Source of the DNA: Demequina salsinemoris
GTDB taxonomy: Bacteria > Actinomycetota > Actinomycetes > Actinomycetales > Demequinaceae
Direction: 5' to 3'
NCBI RefSeq assembly: GCF_000974805.1
Contig: NZ_BBQZ01000004.1
Location: 186,001 to 250,000 of the forward strand
DNA length: 64,000 nucleotides
Below, in pieces: positions 12,881-24,441 of this stretch. The translations under genes and the position numbers were made by a program. Each line of letters opens with the position of its first letter. The first letter of the stretch is position 1. A model generated the notes under the pieces. It saw only the letters and a program-made list of their open reading frames with translations. It made no database searches and was not told where the DNA came from.

Positions 12881-15172
12881 TCACCCGTGCGTCGGCATGA
12901 GGCTGAACGCGTCCTCGTCCTCCTGCGCGTTGTGCAGCCGCAGCACCCCGTACAGCCCGTAGAGCATGCGCCGCAGCTCGACGATGTCGTCGGGTTCGGG
13001 GTCGCCGTCGATGAAGTCCAGCAGCCTGCGCAACCGCTGGACCTGGTGCTCGATCTCGGCGTGGGTGCGGCTCAGCGCCGCGACCGCCTCGTCGGTCCCC
13101 CTGGCGCGAGCGACGAGCGGGACAAGCCGCTCCTCATCGGCCCGCTCGTGCGGAAGCAGCTCGGTCTCGAGGGCGTGCACCAGGCGCGACACCTCGGTGA
13201 TGTCGGGGTCATGCGCGTCGAGCGAGTCGGCCACCGTCGCGAGCCTCTCGACGAGCGGCGCGACGCTGTCGTGCTCCTCGTGCAGGGCCGCGAGGGTCGC
13301 ACGGTCCTCGTCGCTGAGCGACACGCTGTGCATGCGCCCGGGCAGCACCGCCCTGAGCGCGAGCGCGATCGCGAGCAGGTCGATCACCTCCTGCAGCGCC
13401 GCGCCGGCGACGACCGGCAGGTACCCGAGCGCGGCCGCGATCATCGCGATCAGCGACAGCCCCATGCCGACCCCCACGGCCTGCAGCGCGATGCCGCGCG
13501 ACCGGGACGCGACCGCCATCGCGTCCGCGAGCGCGTCGATCCTGTCCACGGTGAGGACCACGTCCGCGGCCTCGGACGATGCGGTGGCTCCCCTGGCGGC
13601 CAGGGCTACGCCGACGTCGGCGGCGGCGAGCGCGGGGGCGTCGTTGATGCCGTCGCCCACCATCACGGTCGCGCCGTGCCGGCGCTCCTGGGCGAGGGTG
13701 TTGAGCTTGTCCTGGGGGGTGCAGTCGGCGAGCACCTGGTCCACGCCTACGATGCGCCCCACGGTCGCTCCCACGTCGGCCCGATCCCCGGTGGCCAGGA
13801 CGATGCGGGTGACGCCCGCGGCGCGCAGGGCGCGGACCATGCGGGGCGCGTCGGGACGGATCGGGTCGCGCAGGAGGAGCGCGGCGACGATCGCGCCGTC
13901 GGCCTCGACGAGCGACAGCGCGGAGCCGTCCAGATCGGCGCGCTTGCGCACGCGTCGCACCCACGGGTCGGGGGCGGCCCCCGCGATCCAGGTGAGCCTG
14001 CCCACGCGCACGCGCCGCCCGTCCACGGTGCCGGTCACGCCCTGGCCGTGGGTCTCGTCGACGTCGGTCGGCATCGTCAGGATCAGGCCACGCGCACGTG
14101 CCGCCTCGACGATCGGCCCTGCGAGGACGTGGGCCGAGAGCTGGTCCACGGAGGCCGCGAGGGCGAGCGCCGCATCGTCCTCGTGGCCCGGGGCCGTGAC
14201 GATGTCCGCAAGCTCGGGACGACCGCGCGTGAGCGTTCCCGTCTTGTCGACGACGACCACGCGTCCGCGCGCGAGCTGCTCGAGCGCCCCGCCTCCCTTG
14301 ATGACGACGCCGAGCCGCGCGGCGCGCGACAGCCCCGAGACGATCGCGATGGGCGCGGCGAGCAGCAGCGGGCACGGGGTCGCGACCACGAGGACCGCGA
14401 CGGCCCGCACCGGATCGCCCGCCATGGCCCACGCCGCCCCCGCGAGCACGAGGGTGAGCGGCACGAACGCGACCGCCCACCGGTCCGCCGCGCGCACGAA
14501 CGGCGCCGAGATCCCCTGCGCCTCCTCGACGAGCCGCACGAGCGCGGCGTACGTGGAGGTCTCCGCGGTCGTCGTGGTGAGCAGCTCGGCGGGGCCGCCG
14601 ACGTTGACGACGCCCGAGCGCACGTCCTCGCCCGCGGGACGCGAGACAGGGAGCGGCTCGCCGGTGAGCGCGGACTCGTCGAACGTGGAGTCCCGGGCGA
14701 GCCTCCCGTCGACGGGGACCACCTCGCCCGGCCGCACGAGCAGCCGGTCACCGACGCGCACGTCGTCGACGGAGATCTCCTCGAGGCCGTTCGCGACGAC
14801 CCTTCTGGCAGTCCGCGGCGCACGCGCCGTGAGGAGGCTCAGCTCGCGCCGGGCCCTCGCGTCGGCCATCGCCTCGAGGACCTGCCCCGTGGCCAGCATG
14901 AGGGTGATGATCGCGCCGGCGAGCGGCTCGTCGACCGCGAGCGCGCCGGCGAGCGCGAGCACGGCGATGATGTCGACGGTCGGCCGCTTCTGGGCCGCCG
15001 CCTGGATGACCGCCGCGAGCGCGAAGACGAGCCCGAGGATGGTGCCGGCGATCCACAGCCAACGTGCCGCATCGTCCATGTCCATCGCCCAGGCGACGCC
15101 GCCACCGGCGAGCAGGATCCCCGAGAGGACCAGGACGATCATCTCGAGGTTGCGGCGAAGCCAGCCGTCCAT
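12881..15172 (-). CDS. P1B-5-type metal-translocating ATPase with C-terminal hemerythrin domain
   Basis: A 763-residue P-type ATPase. It has no N-terminal heavy-metal-binding domain. The transmembrane metal site reads TPC (residues 265-267), the phosphorylated aspartate is D309 in DKTGTLTRG, and the hinge motif GDGINDAP lies near residue 505. Residues ~630-763 form a histidine-rich hemerythrin-like bundle (HEEHDSVAPL, HERADEERL, HAEIEH, LHNAQEDE). The TPC motif plus a hemerythrin tail defines subgroup P1B-5; the characterised member, Nia of Sinorhizobium meliloti, is activated by Ni2+ and Fe2+. Export of nickel or iron with the tail as a di-iron/oxygen sensor is inferred. The start is uncertain: GGAGGT touches the ATG at 15172, and Met11 is the alternative. 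Confidence 0.85.
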   Translation of the reverse strand: MDGWLRRNLEMIVLVLSGILLAGGGVAWAMDMDDAARWLWIAGTILGLVFALAAVIQAAAQKRPTVDIIAVLALAGALAVDEPLAGAIITLMLATGQVLEAMADARARRELSLLTARAPRTARRVVANGLEEISVDDVRVGDRLLVRPGEVVPVDGRLARDSTFDESALTGEPLPVSRPAGEDVRSGVVNVGGPAELLTTTTAETSTYAALVRLVEEAQGISAPFVRAADRWAVAFVPLTLVLAGAAWAMAGDPVRAVAVLVVATPCPLLLAAPIAIVSGLSRAARLGVVIKGGGALEQLARGRVVVVDKTGTLTRGRPELADIVTAPGHEDDAALALAASVDQLSAHVLAGPIVEAARARGLILTMPTDVDETHGQGVTGTVDGRRVRVGRLTWIAGAAPDPWVRRVRKRADLDGSALSLVEADGAIVAALLLRDPIRPDAPRMVRALRAAGVTRIVLATGDRADVGATVGRIVGVDQVLADCTPQDKLNTLAQERRHGATVMVGDGINDAPALAAADVGVALAARGATASSEAADVVLTVDRIDALADAMAVASRSRGIALQAVGVGMGLSLIAMIAAALGYLPVVAGAALQEVIDLLAIALALRAVLPGRMHSVSLSDEDRATLAALHEEHDSVAPLVERLATVADSLDAHDPDITEVSRLVHALETELLPHERADEERLVPLVARARGTDEAVAALSRTHAEIEHQVQRLRRLLDFIDGDPEPDDIVELRRMLYGLYGVLRLHNAQEDEDAFSLMPTHG

Positions 15173-15227
15173 ACCTCCAAAGTACGCCGCTAGCAGGCAG
15201 GAGGCGGGGCGATGCGACGTGCGGTGC

Positions 15228-15602
15228 TCAGCCCCCGACGAGCTGGGAGATGGTCCACAAGGGGACGACGTGCATCGTCTCCCCCTTCGCGAGCGCCTCG
15301 GCGATCTCGTGGATGCCGGCCGGGCGGGACTCGCGTCGGCCGTGGATCGGGACGGACGACGGGTCGTCGGAGCGGAAGGCATGGCGCACGTCGGGGTCGG
15401 AGTAGAAGACCTCGACGAAGTCGTGGCCGGGCTCGTAGGGGGCGACGCCGCGCATCCCGTGGCCCGTGTACCAGTAGACGACGAGGTCGTCGGCCTCGAT
15501 GTGCTCGAGCACCTTCTCGGCGTACCAGCGCCACGGCAGGATGTCGCCGCCGGCGGTCTGCAGGCCGCCGATGGTGGTGCTCACGCGCTCCCTTGCGCTC
15601 AT
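15228..15602 (-). CDS. Small protein of unknown function
   Basis: A 124-residue soluble protein that I do not recognise. It starts MSARERVST after a good GGAGGC ribosome binding site. It is acidic and aromatic-rich (ILPWRWYAEKVLEHIEADD, VVYWYTGHGMRGVAP), with no signal peptide, membrane segment or cysteine pair. It has the same orientation as the metal ATPase, 55 bp upstream of it, so the two may be cotranscribed. Codon use matches its neighbours, and the composition argues for a real gene. Confidence 0.6.
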   Translation of the reverse strand: MSARERVSTTIGGLQTAGGDILPWRWYAEKVLEHIEADDLVVYWYTGHGMRGVAPYEPGHDFVEVFYSDPDVRHAFRSDDPSSVPIHGRRESRPAGIHEIAEALAKGETMHVVPLWTISQLVGG

Positions 15603-15910
15603 GCCTCCATTCTGCGCCCGGCGCGCCTCTTCGCGCACGCTCTCCGCGCGGCGCCCGCCGCCACTCCACCCACCCGCGCCCTGCTCGCTGGCGGGACATG
15701 AGGGTCAATTGTGAGCGGATTCCTACCCCCATGTCCCGCCAGGAGACACCGGAGTCGTCCATGGGCACCACAGAGACGCACAGCGGCGCCCTCCGAGGAT
15801 GGGCTCGGAGGGCGCCGCGAGGGACGATGCGGGGGCCGCCTCTCGGCGGGCCCGGCTCGTCGGGAGAGGTTCGGGGACGCCTCGCGGCGTGCCCGGTCCC
15901 GTCGCAGGGG
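15603..15910. other. Intergenic region between the unknown small gene and the exporter
   Basis: About 308 bp with no convincing gene. It holds the terminator of the exporter gene (15784-15817), a GACGATGC motif copy (15833-15840), and GGCGGGACAT / ATGTCCCGCC half-sites at about 15690-15739 that form a spaced inverted repeat. Confidence 0.5.
15784..15817 (-). terminator. Hairpin terminator after the MFS exporter gene
   Basis: A perfect 14-bp stem (CGGCGCCCTCCGAG and complement) with a six-base loop, about 95 bp beyond the exporter stop. The stem is followed closely by a copy of the GACGATGC motif. Confidence 0.7.
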
Positions 15911-17443
15911 CTACGGACGACGCTCGGCGCGCTCGTCCTCGATCGCGGCCGCCGCGACGGCGACCGCTGCGTCGATGTCCGCGGGGGCGAGCTCGCCCTC
16001 GCCGCCGTGGCTCTCGCCATGGGCGGTGGGGCGCGAGCTCACGAGGATCGCGGCGGTGAGCGATGCCAGCAGGACCGCGCCCACCGAGATCCACATCGCG
16101 GTCGTGAAGCCCTGCACGGCGGCCTCCGCCATCTCGGCGGTGGTCGTGGAGCCATGCGAGGCGATCCAGTCGGCCGTCACGTTCGCGGCGACGGTGTTGA
16201 GCAGCGCGATGCCGATCGAGCCGCCGACCTGCTGCGTGGTGTTGAGCGTGGCCGACACGACTCCCGCGTCGGTGCCGCGCACCCCGCCGGTCGCGGTCGC
16301 CATGGACGGCATGAACGTCATGCCCATGCCGAGGCCCAGGAACAGCAGCCCGGGCAGCACGTGCACCCAGTACGACGAGCCGACCTCGATCTGCGTGAGG
16401 AAGGTGAGCGCCGCGGCGCCGATGAGCGTGCCGGGGATCATGAGGCGGCGCGGGCCGACCCGGGGCAGGAGCCGGGCGGAGATGCCGACCGCGCCGGTCA
16501 TCATGCCGAGCACCATGGGCAGGAACGCGACGCCCGTCTTCATGGGCGAGTAACCCTGGACTCCCTGGAGGTAGTAGGTGAGGAACAGGAAGACGCCGAA
16601 CATGCCGATCTGCGTGAGGCCGACGACCGTGAGGGCGCCCACCCGGCTGCGGTCGCGCAGGAGGTGGAGCGGGAGCAGGGCGTGCGGGGTGCGGCGCTCG
16701 ACGAGCACGAAGGCGACGAGCAGCGCCGCGCCGAGCGCGAACATCGACAGCACGAGCGTGGACGTCCAGCCGTCCTGCTCGGCCTCGCTCAGGCCGTAGA
16801 CGATCGCGAGCACGCCGCCGGTCACGAGCAGCGCACCGGGGACGTCGAGCCTGGTCTTGATGCCCTCGACGCGGTGGTCGCGCAGGAACAGCACCGATCC
16901 GACGATCGCGACGGCCGCGATCGGCACGTTGACCGCGAGGGTCCAGCGCCAGTCGACGTACTGCGTGAGCGCGCCTCCGAGGATCAGGCCGATCGCGGCG
17001 CCTCCACCGGCGATCGCGCCGTAGACGCCGAGCGCGCGGGCGCGCTCCTTGGGGTCGGTGAAGGTGACGTTGAGCATCGACAGCGCTGCCGGGGCGAGCA
17101 GCGCGGCGAAGACGCCCTGGAGGGCGCGGGCGATGATGAGCATCGCGAAGGTCTGCGACAGGCCGCCGAACGCGGAGGCGACGGCGAAGCCGGCAAGACC
17201 GACGATCAGGGTGCGCTTGCGCCCCATCACGTCGCCGAGGCGACCGCCGAGCAGCAGCAGGCCGCCGAATGCGAGCGTGTAGGCGGTGATGACCCACTGG
17301 CGGTCGGCGTCGGAGATGCCGAGGTCCGCCTGCGCGGTGGGCAGCGCGATGTTCACGATGGTCATGTCGAGGACGACCATGAGCTGCGCGAGCCCGATGG
17401 CGGCCAGTCCCCACCAGCGGCGGGGATCGGGGGTGGTTTCCAT
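15911..17443 (-). CDS. DHA2-family drug:proton antiporter (EmrB/QacA type)
   Basis: A 510-residue major facilitator with about 14 membrane segments. It starts METTPDPRRWWGLAAIGLAQ and carries the family motifs VVLDMTIVNIALPTAQADLG (motif D1, TM1) and GGRLGDVMGRKR (motif A, loop 2-3). Members export cationic dyes, antiseptics and antibiotics using the proton gradient. The start at 17443 has AAAGG upstream. The C-terminal tail is acidic and cytosolic. The TetR gene is divergent and probably controls it, a common pairing. Confidence 0.9.
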   Translation of the reverse strand: METTPDPRRWWGLAAIGLAQLMVVLDMTIVNIALPTAQADLGISDADRQWVITAYTLAFGGLLLLGGRLGDVMGRKRTLIVGLAGFAVASAFGGLSQTFAMLIIARALQGVFAALLAPAALSMLNVTFTDPKERARALGVYGAIAGGGAAIGLILGGALTQYVDWRWTLAVNVPIAAVAIVGSVLFLRDHRVEGIKTRLDVPGALLVTGGVLAIVYGLSEAEQDGWTSTLVLSMFALGAALLVAFVLVERRTPHALLPLHLLRDRSRVGALTVVGLTQIGMFGVFLFLTYYLQGVQGYSPMKTGVAFLPMVLGMMTGAVGISARLLPRVGPRRLMIPGTLIGAAALTFLTQIEVGSSYWVHVLPGLLFLGLGMGMTFMPSMATATGGVRGTDAGVVSATLNTTQQVGGSIGIALLNTVAANVTADWIASHGSTTTAEMAEAAVQGFTTAMWISVGAVLLASLTAAILVSSRPTAHGESHGGEGELAPADIDAAVAVAAAAIEDERAERRP

Positions 17444-17648
17444 GGGAGGCCTTTCGTATGCGCGGGGACGCCGAAGGGTTCGGACGATGCCGACGATGGC
17501 GGGTGGCCCGGGGTCGGGCGGACGCCCTGCCCTGCAGGGGCGAGGACGATGCGGCGGCTGGCTCGGCGGGACGAGTGGCCTCAAGGACATTCGACCCAGG
17601 GGAACTTCCTAGCCGCCCGGTAAGTTGTTACTGTGAGACTAAGCCGGA

Positions 17649-17666
17649 ACTTGCCGGTCGTCAAGT
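17649..17666. promoter_or_regulatory. Possible TetR operator
   Basis: ACTTG-N8-CAAGT is a small perfect inverted repeat in the 265-bp region between the divergent exporter and tetR genes. A second pair, AACTT...AAGTT, lies just upstream near 17600-17625. Placement fits an operator, but the arms are short. Two GACGATGC motif copies (17483, 17545) also lie in this region. Confidence 0.3.
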
Positions 17667-17708
17667 CAGAATCGTGAGTAGAATTCAGGAAGCTGAGGAA
17701 GGATCGCC

Positions 17709-18272
17709 ATGACCGAGACCCCCACCCGCCGCCGAGGTGACACCCGCGCGCGCATCCAGGAGGTCGCGCTCGAGCGGTTCACCGACAACGGCTACGACCA
17801 GACCTCCCTGCGCGAGATCGCCGAGGAGCTAGGAGTCACGAAGGCGGCGCTCTACTACCACTTCAAGACCAAGGAGGAGATCCTCGACTCCCTCCTGGCA
17901 CAGGCCGCGACCCAGATCGACGAGCTCGTCTCGTGGATGAAGGCCGGCCCCTCGACGCGAGAGCGCAGGCTCGAGCTGATCCGCCGGCTCGGCGAGATCA
18001 CCTTCGGCGTCCCCGGCGAGGTGATGCGCTGCGTCCAGCAGAACGAGGTCGCCCTGCAGAACCTGGGCGGCGCCACCTCGGTGGTGCACGACATCAAGGT
18101 CCGCCTGTGGGAGGCCGCCCAGCCCGAGGACGCCTCGGTCGCCGACCGCCTTCGCGTCCGCATGGCGATCATGACGGTGCTGATCGCGAACAAGCCGGGC
18201 AGCGACCTCGGCGGCACGGTCGCCGAGCGCGCCGCCGCCGCTCAGGAGATCGCCGCGGACCTGGTGCCGTAG
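17709..18272 (+). CDS. TetR/AcrR family transcriptional regulator
   Basis: A 187-residue repressor. Residues ~12-58 form the TetR helix-turn-helix (RARIQEVALERFTDNGYDQT, LREIAEELGVTKAALYYHF), followed by a helical ligand-binding domain. The ribosome binding site GAGGAAGGA lies before the ATG. It is divergent from the DHA2 exporter and is inferred to repress it until a drug binds. The ligand is unknown. Confidence 0.9.
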   Translation: MTETPTRRRGDTRARIQEVALERFTDNGYDQTSLREIAEELGVTKAALYYHFKTKEEILDSLLAQAATQIDELVSWMKAGPSTRERRLELIRRLGEITFGVPGEVMRCVQQNEVALQNLGGATSVVHDIKVRLWEAAQPEDASVADRLRVRMAIMTVLIANKPGSDLGGTVAERAAAAQEIAADLVP

Positions 18273-18419
18273 GCGCAAGCCGGAAGCCCGCGCTACCACG
18301 GGCGAAGTATCCGCAAGTGTCTCCATCCGTCGGATGGAATCCGAGCCGCGCCCCGGCACTCTGGAGAGGTCAGCACGGGAGGCCGGGAGGCCCCCGCCGC
18401 CCCGTCCTCAGGAGAACCC

Positions 18420-18686
18420 ATGCTCTCGCGCGCGCTTCCGGCACTCGTCCAGGCCACGATCTACACGATGCTGGCGGTGGCCCTGCTGGCCTTCGCCCCC
18501 GATTCGGCGATGGCGGCGGGGACGGCAACAGCTGCGGCCGACGGCGCTCCGATCGCCTCGCATCCCGGCGCGACGGGGAGCCTCCTCCACCTCCTCGGGG
18601 TGCTCGCGCCCCTCACTCTCGTCGGCGGCGGCCTCGCGATCGCGCTCGAGTCGAGGCTCACCCCGCGCGACGAGTTCGACGCGTAG
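18420..18686 (+). CDS. Small membrane protein upstream of the ATPase operon
   Basis: An 88-residue protein that I do not recognise. An N-terminal hydrophobic segment (ATIYTMLAVALLAFAPDSAM, residues 12-31) ends in AMAAG and may be a signal peptide. A second hydrophobic segment lies at 57-77 (LLGVLAPLTLVGGGLAIALE), and the tail is charged. A strong AGGAGA ribosome binding site precedes the ATG, which supports a real gene. It lies 131 bp before the A/V-ATPase operon on the same strand. A role with that complex is only suggested by position. Confidence 0.6.
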   Translation: MLSRALPALVQATIYTMLAVALLAFAPDSAMAAGTATAAADGAPIASHPGATGSLLHLLGVLAPLTLVGGGLAIALESRLTPRDEFDA

Positions 18687-18817
18687 GGCGGGCCCTGCCC
18701 CTCTCCCACCAGGGGCGTCACCCGTTCCGGCGCCGCGCGCGCCCGACCGCCCCGGAGTAGATTCGAAAGTGAGAGGGCGGCTCGACCGTCCCGCAGCGTC
18801 CGGCTCGAGGAAGAGAG

Positions 18818-19249
18818 ATGCGCTGGCAGGAGATCCTTGACCGCTTCCGCCCGGTGACAGCACCAGGAGGAGCGGCCGAGTCCGCCGCGCACGTGGCCGC
18901 GCGCACCGGAGCAGCGCTCGAGCTCGCCCCCGTCTTCGCGATCCTCGACGCCGACCTGGAGTCCGCGTCCGGCATCGTCTCCGATGCGGAGTCCCGAGCC
19001 TCGAACCGCCTCGACCGCGCCCGCTCCGAGGCGGCGGCGACCGTCGCGCGCGCTCGCAGAGAGGCCCCGGCCCGCGAGGCCGAGGCCGCAGCAGCGGTCC
19101 TCACCTCGGCAGCCGAGGAGGACGACAGGACGATGCGGCAGGCACGTGACGACGCCGACGCGTTCCTCGCCGCGCGCTCGCCGCGCGTGGACGATGCGGC
19201 CGATGCCGTGGTCGCCCGCCTCCTGACGGACCTGGGGCTCGGGTCATGA
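18818..19249 (+). CDS. A/V-type ATPase subunit H (G-like stalk subunit)
   Basis: A 143-residue, Ala/Arg/Glu-rich coiled-coil protein (residues ~45-115 are nearly all heptad-compatible). Position as first gene of the operon and composition fit subunit H/G, which pairs with subunit E to form the peripheral stalk. GGAAGAGAG precedes the ATG, and the ATGA at 19246 couples it to subunit C. Two copies of the GACGATGC motif fall inside, read in different frames (Thr-Met-Arg and Asp-Asp-Ala), so the DNA and not the protein is conserved between them. Confidence 0.7.
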   Translation: MRWQEILDRFRPVTAPGGAAESAAHVAARTGAALELAPVFAILDADLESASGIVSDAESRASNRLDRARSEAAATVARARREAPAREAEAAAAVLTSAAEEDDRTMRQARDDADAFLAARSPRVDDAADAVVARLLTDLGLGS

Positions 19250-20155
19250 GCGCCGGGTGGGTGGCAGCGTCGGTGCGCGTGCGCGCCCTCGCGGCGGGCC
19301 GCGCGGGAGAGGAGGGTGCCGAGCGCCTCGCCTCGGTCCGTACCTGGCGCGAGGCCGAGGATCTGCTCGCCCGCTGGAGCTACGGCACCCGTGCCGCGGA
19401 AGCCTCGAGCCCGGAGGCTCTGCAGCGCGCGGCGAGAGAGACCCTGCTGTGGCAGCTGCGGGTTCTCGCGGGGTGGGCGCCCGCCGCGGGCACCGGGATC
19501 CTCCGCGCGGCGGCAGCCCGCTTCGAGCGGGACAACATCCTCGGCCACGTACGGGAGCTCGAGGGCGGCAGCGCCGCGGACCCCTACGACCTGGGCGCGA
19601 TGGAGACCTCGTGGAGCCTGCTGCGCCGCGCCGAGTCTCCCGATCGGCTGCGGGACCTGCTCGCCCGCACCGCGTGGGGCGAGGTGCCCGAGGACGAGGC
19701 CGACCAGCTCGCCGATCTCCTCACGGTCAGTTGGCTGACCCGCTACGCGCAGGTCGCTCCCGCCGCGCGCACCTGGTGCGCGCGCGATTGCGCGCTGACG
19801 ATCGCGCGGCTGAGGTTCGCCCAGGGCCGGCACCCTGGCCCCGCTGTCCGCCAGCGCGTCGGACCGCTGCTGGGCCACGCGTGGGAGCAGGCGACCGACC
19901 TCCGCTCCTTCGCGGCGGCGCTCCCGGCGGGCGCCCGCTCGGCGTTCGGAGACCTGGCCTCTCCCGCCGAGCTGTGGCGCGCGGAGGCGAGGACCTATGC
20001 CGCGATGGACTCCGAGGCGACCGCGATGCTCCGCCAGGGGACGCCCGGCCCCGACGTCGTCGTCGCGGGGATCGCGCTGCTCGCCGCCGACGCATGGCGC
20101 GTGCAGGCGGCCATCGCGTCGATCGGCCAGGGCCGGGCAGCGAGGGAGGTGCTCG

Positions 20156-20169
<14 letters not shown>
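19246..20169 (+). CDS. A/V-type ATPase subunit C (central-stalk adaptor, d-like)
   Basis: A 307-residue soluble protein, close to the usual 320-350. It is Ala/Arg-rich with repeated helical segments typical of the three-lobed subunit C/d that seats the central stalk on the K ring. Similarity is too diffuse for named motifs; the call rests on length and on its position between H and I. It overlaps H by ATGA and subunit I by 14 bp. Confidence 0.75.
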
Positions 20170-22162
<1,993 letters not shown>

Positions 22163-22166
<4 letters not shown>

Positions 22167-22690
22167 GGTCTCCCCTGCCTCCCCGCTCCGCCGAGCAGCT
22201 GGTCCCGCTGCGCGCCGACATCCTCGCGCGCGCCAGGGCCGACTCGGAGCGGCTGGACGCGGAGGCGGAGCAACGCGCCGCCGCGATGGTTGCCGAAGCG
22301 GACCGCGAGGCCGCCGCGATCGCCAGCCGCGCGATCGACGCAGGAGTCGCAGCCGCCGAGGCCGACGCGGCGCTCAGGTCCGCGCGCGAGCGTCGCCGCG
22401 CCCACGAGCTGCGCCTGGCCGGGCGGGAGTCGCTGCACCACGACCTCGAGGCCGCGGTGCTGGAGCGCGCCTCCGAGCTGAAGGCATCGGCCGACTACCC
22501 CGCGCTGCTCGCCGCCCTCGAGGCGCGCGCGACGGCCCTGCTCGGCCCCGAGGCGACCGTGACCGAGGACCCCGAGGGCGGCATCGTCGCCGTGCACGGC
22601 GCGCGCCGCCTGGACCTCACCCTCCCCGCCCTCGCGAGGGCGACGATCGAGTCGATGGCCGGGGAGGTGTCGGGGCTGTGGACGGAATGA
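22163..22690 (+). CDS. A/V-type ATPase subunit E (peripheral stalk)
   Basis: A 175-residue protein that starts at GTG (GTGA overlap with F). The first ~100 residues are an uninterrupted Ala/Arg/Glu helix, which suits the stalk coiled coil with subunit H. The C-terminal globular part ends with the family-like EGGIVAVHGARRLDLTLPA region. One copy of the GACGATGC motif lies at 22581. Confidence 0.8.
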
Positions 22691-24441
22691 CGACGGACGC
22701 GTCGACACCCCGAACCGGCGACCGGGTCGGCCGGACCGTGCGCGTCACCGGACCGCTGCTCGAGGCCGAGGGCGTCGAGGGAGTCGCGATGGGCGAGATC
22801 CTCCACGTCGGCGACGACAGGATCAGCGCCGAGGTCGTCGCGGTCGAGGGCGGCCGCGCGACCATGCAGGCCTACGAGTACACGGGCGGCGTCCGCGTCG
22901 GCGAAGCCGCGGCCGGCAGCGGCCAGCCGCTCACGGGGCTGTTCGGTCCGGGGCTGCTCGGGGCCGCGTTCGACGGCCTCATGCGCCCGCTGACCTCCGC
23001 CCCCATCTGGCTGCGACCCGACCGCCCCGAGTCGGTCGCGAGCGACGAGAGGCGCTGGCGGTTCGTGCCCACGGTCGCTGCCGGGGACTCCGTCGCAGCC
23101 GGCGACGTGCTCGGCACCGTGCCCGACTCCGGCGCCGTAGAGCACCGCGTCGTCGTCCCCGCCGGGGCGTCGGGGACGGTGGACTGGATCCAGGACGATG
23201 CGGAGGTCGGGCCGCTCGACGTTGTTGCCAAGGTGGGCGAGACCGAGGTGAGGCTGTCGGAACGGTGGCCCATGCGTCGTCCACGTCCCTTCCGCGAGCG
23301 CCTGTCCGATCCCGTCCCCCTGCACACGGGCCAGCGCGTGCTGGATCTGTTCTTCCCCGTCGCGCGCGGCGCGGCGGCCGCCGTGACCGGTGGCTTCGGC
23401 ACGGGCAAGACGATGCTGCTCCAGCAGGTCGCGAAGTGGTGCGACGCGGACGTCATCGTCTATGTGGGCTGCGGAGAGCGCGGCAACGAGATGGCCGACG
23501 TGCTCGACGACTTCGGGCGGCTGGTCGACGAGCGCACGGGCGGGCGGCTCGTGGACCGCACGGTCGTGGTCGCGAACACGTCGAACATGCCGATGATGGC
23601 GCGCGAGCTGTCCATCTACACGGGCATCTCGATCGCCGAGTACTACCGCGACATGGGGCATGACGCGGTCGTGATCGCGGACTCGACGTCGCGCTGGGCG
23701 GAGGCGCTGCGCGAGTTCGCGAACCGGCGCGGTGACCTGCCCGCGGAGGAGGGCTTCCCCGCCGACCTGTCCTCGCAGCTCGCGGCGTTCTACGAGCGCG
23801 CCGGCCGAGTGACGACGCTGGGCGGCAAGGAGGCCTCCGTCACGGTGATCGGCGCGGTGTCGCCCCCCGGCGGCGACATGTCCGAGCCGGTCACGACGAT
23901 CACGCAGCGGTTCGTGCGCGCGATGTGGCAGCTCGACCGCGACCTCGCGTACGCGCGGCACTATCCCGCGGTGCATTGGTCGGGGTCGTTCGCGCGCGAC
24001 ACCGACGGGCTCGCGCGGTTCCAGACCGTGCACGGCGACCCCGAGTGGGCGGCCCGGCGAGCCTCAGCGCTCGAGATCCTCGCCGAGGCGGACCGGCTGG
24101 CCTCGCTCGCCGAGGTGATCGGCGTCGGATCGCTGCCCGGCCGCGAGCGCATGGTCGTGCTCGGCGGGCGACTGCTGCGGGAGACCGTGCTCGCGCAGAA
24201 CGCGCTGAGCCCGAACGACGCGTTCTGCTCGGACGCCAAGGGCGCGGCGCTGCTCGATCTGGTCCTCGAGGTGATCGACGCGTGCCACGCCGCGATCGAC
24301 CGCGGCGCTACCGCGACAGCCGTGGAAAGGCTCGACTTCGGGCCAGTGATCAGGGCTCCGCAGGACGTCGGCCCGACCGACGCCGCGGCGATCGGCCCGA
24401 TCCGGGAGCGCGTGCTCGCCGAGATCGGGGCGCTGCCATGA
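22678..24441 (+). CDS. A/V-type ATPase catalytic subunit A
   Basis: A 587-residue catalytic subunit, the normal length. Walker A is GGFGTGKT (residues 238-245). GERGNEM, the bulge-domain region before it and DSTSRWAEALRE (Walker B vicinity) are all present, so it should be active. The GTG at 22678 has GGAGG ten bases upstream. The ATG at 22687 would give the ATGA overlap used elsewhere in this operon; both starts are plausible. The protein drives ATP hydrolysis or synthesis coupled to rotation. Confidence 0.93.
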   Translation: MDGMTTDASTPRTGDRVGRTVRVTGPLLEAEGVEGVAMGEILHVGDDRISAEVVAVEGGRATMQAYEYTGGVRVGEAAAGSGQPLTGLFGPGLLGAAFDGLMRPLTSAPIWLRPDRPESVASDERRWRFVPTVAAGDSVAAGDVLGTVPDSGAVEHRVVVPAGASGTVDWIQDDAEVGPLDVVAKVGETEVRLSERWPMRRPRPFRERLSDPVPLHTGQRVLDLFFPVARGAAAAVTGGFGTGKTMLLQQVAKWCDADVIVYVGCGERGNEMADVLDDFGRLVDERTGGRLVDRTVVVANTSNMPMMARELSIYTGISIAEYYRDMGHDAVVIADSTSRWAEALREFANRRGDLPAEEGFPADLSSQLAAFYERAGRVTTLGGKEASVTVIGAVSPPGGDMSEPVTTITQRFVRAMWQLDRDLAYARHYPAVHWSGSFARDTDGLARFQTVHGDPEWAARRASALEILAEADRLASLAEVIGVGSLPGRERMVVLGGRLLRETVLAQNALSPNDAFCSDAKGAALLDLVLEVIDACHAAIDRGATATAVERLDFGPVIRAPQDVGPTDAAAIGPIRERVLAEIGALP

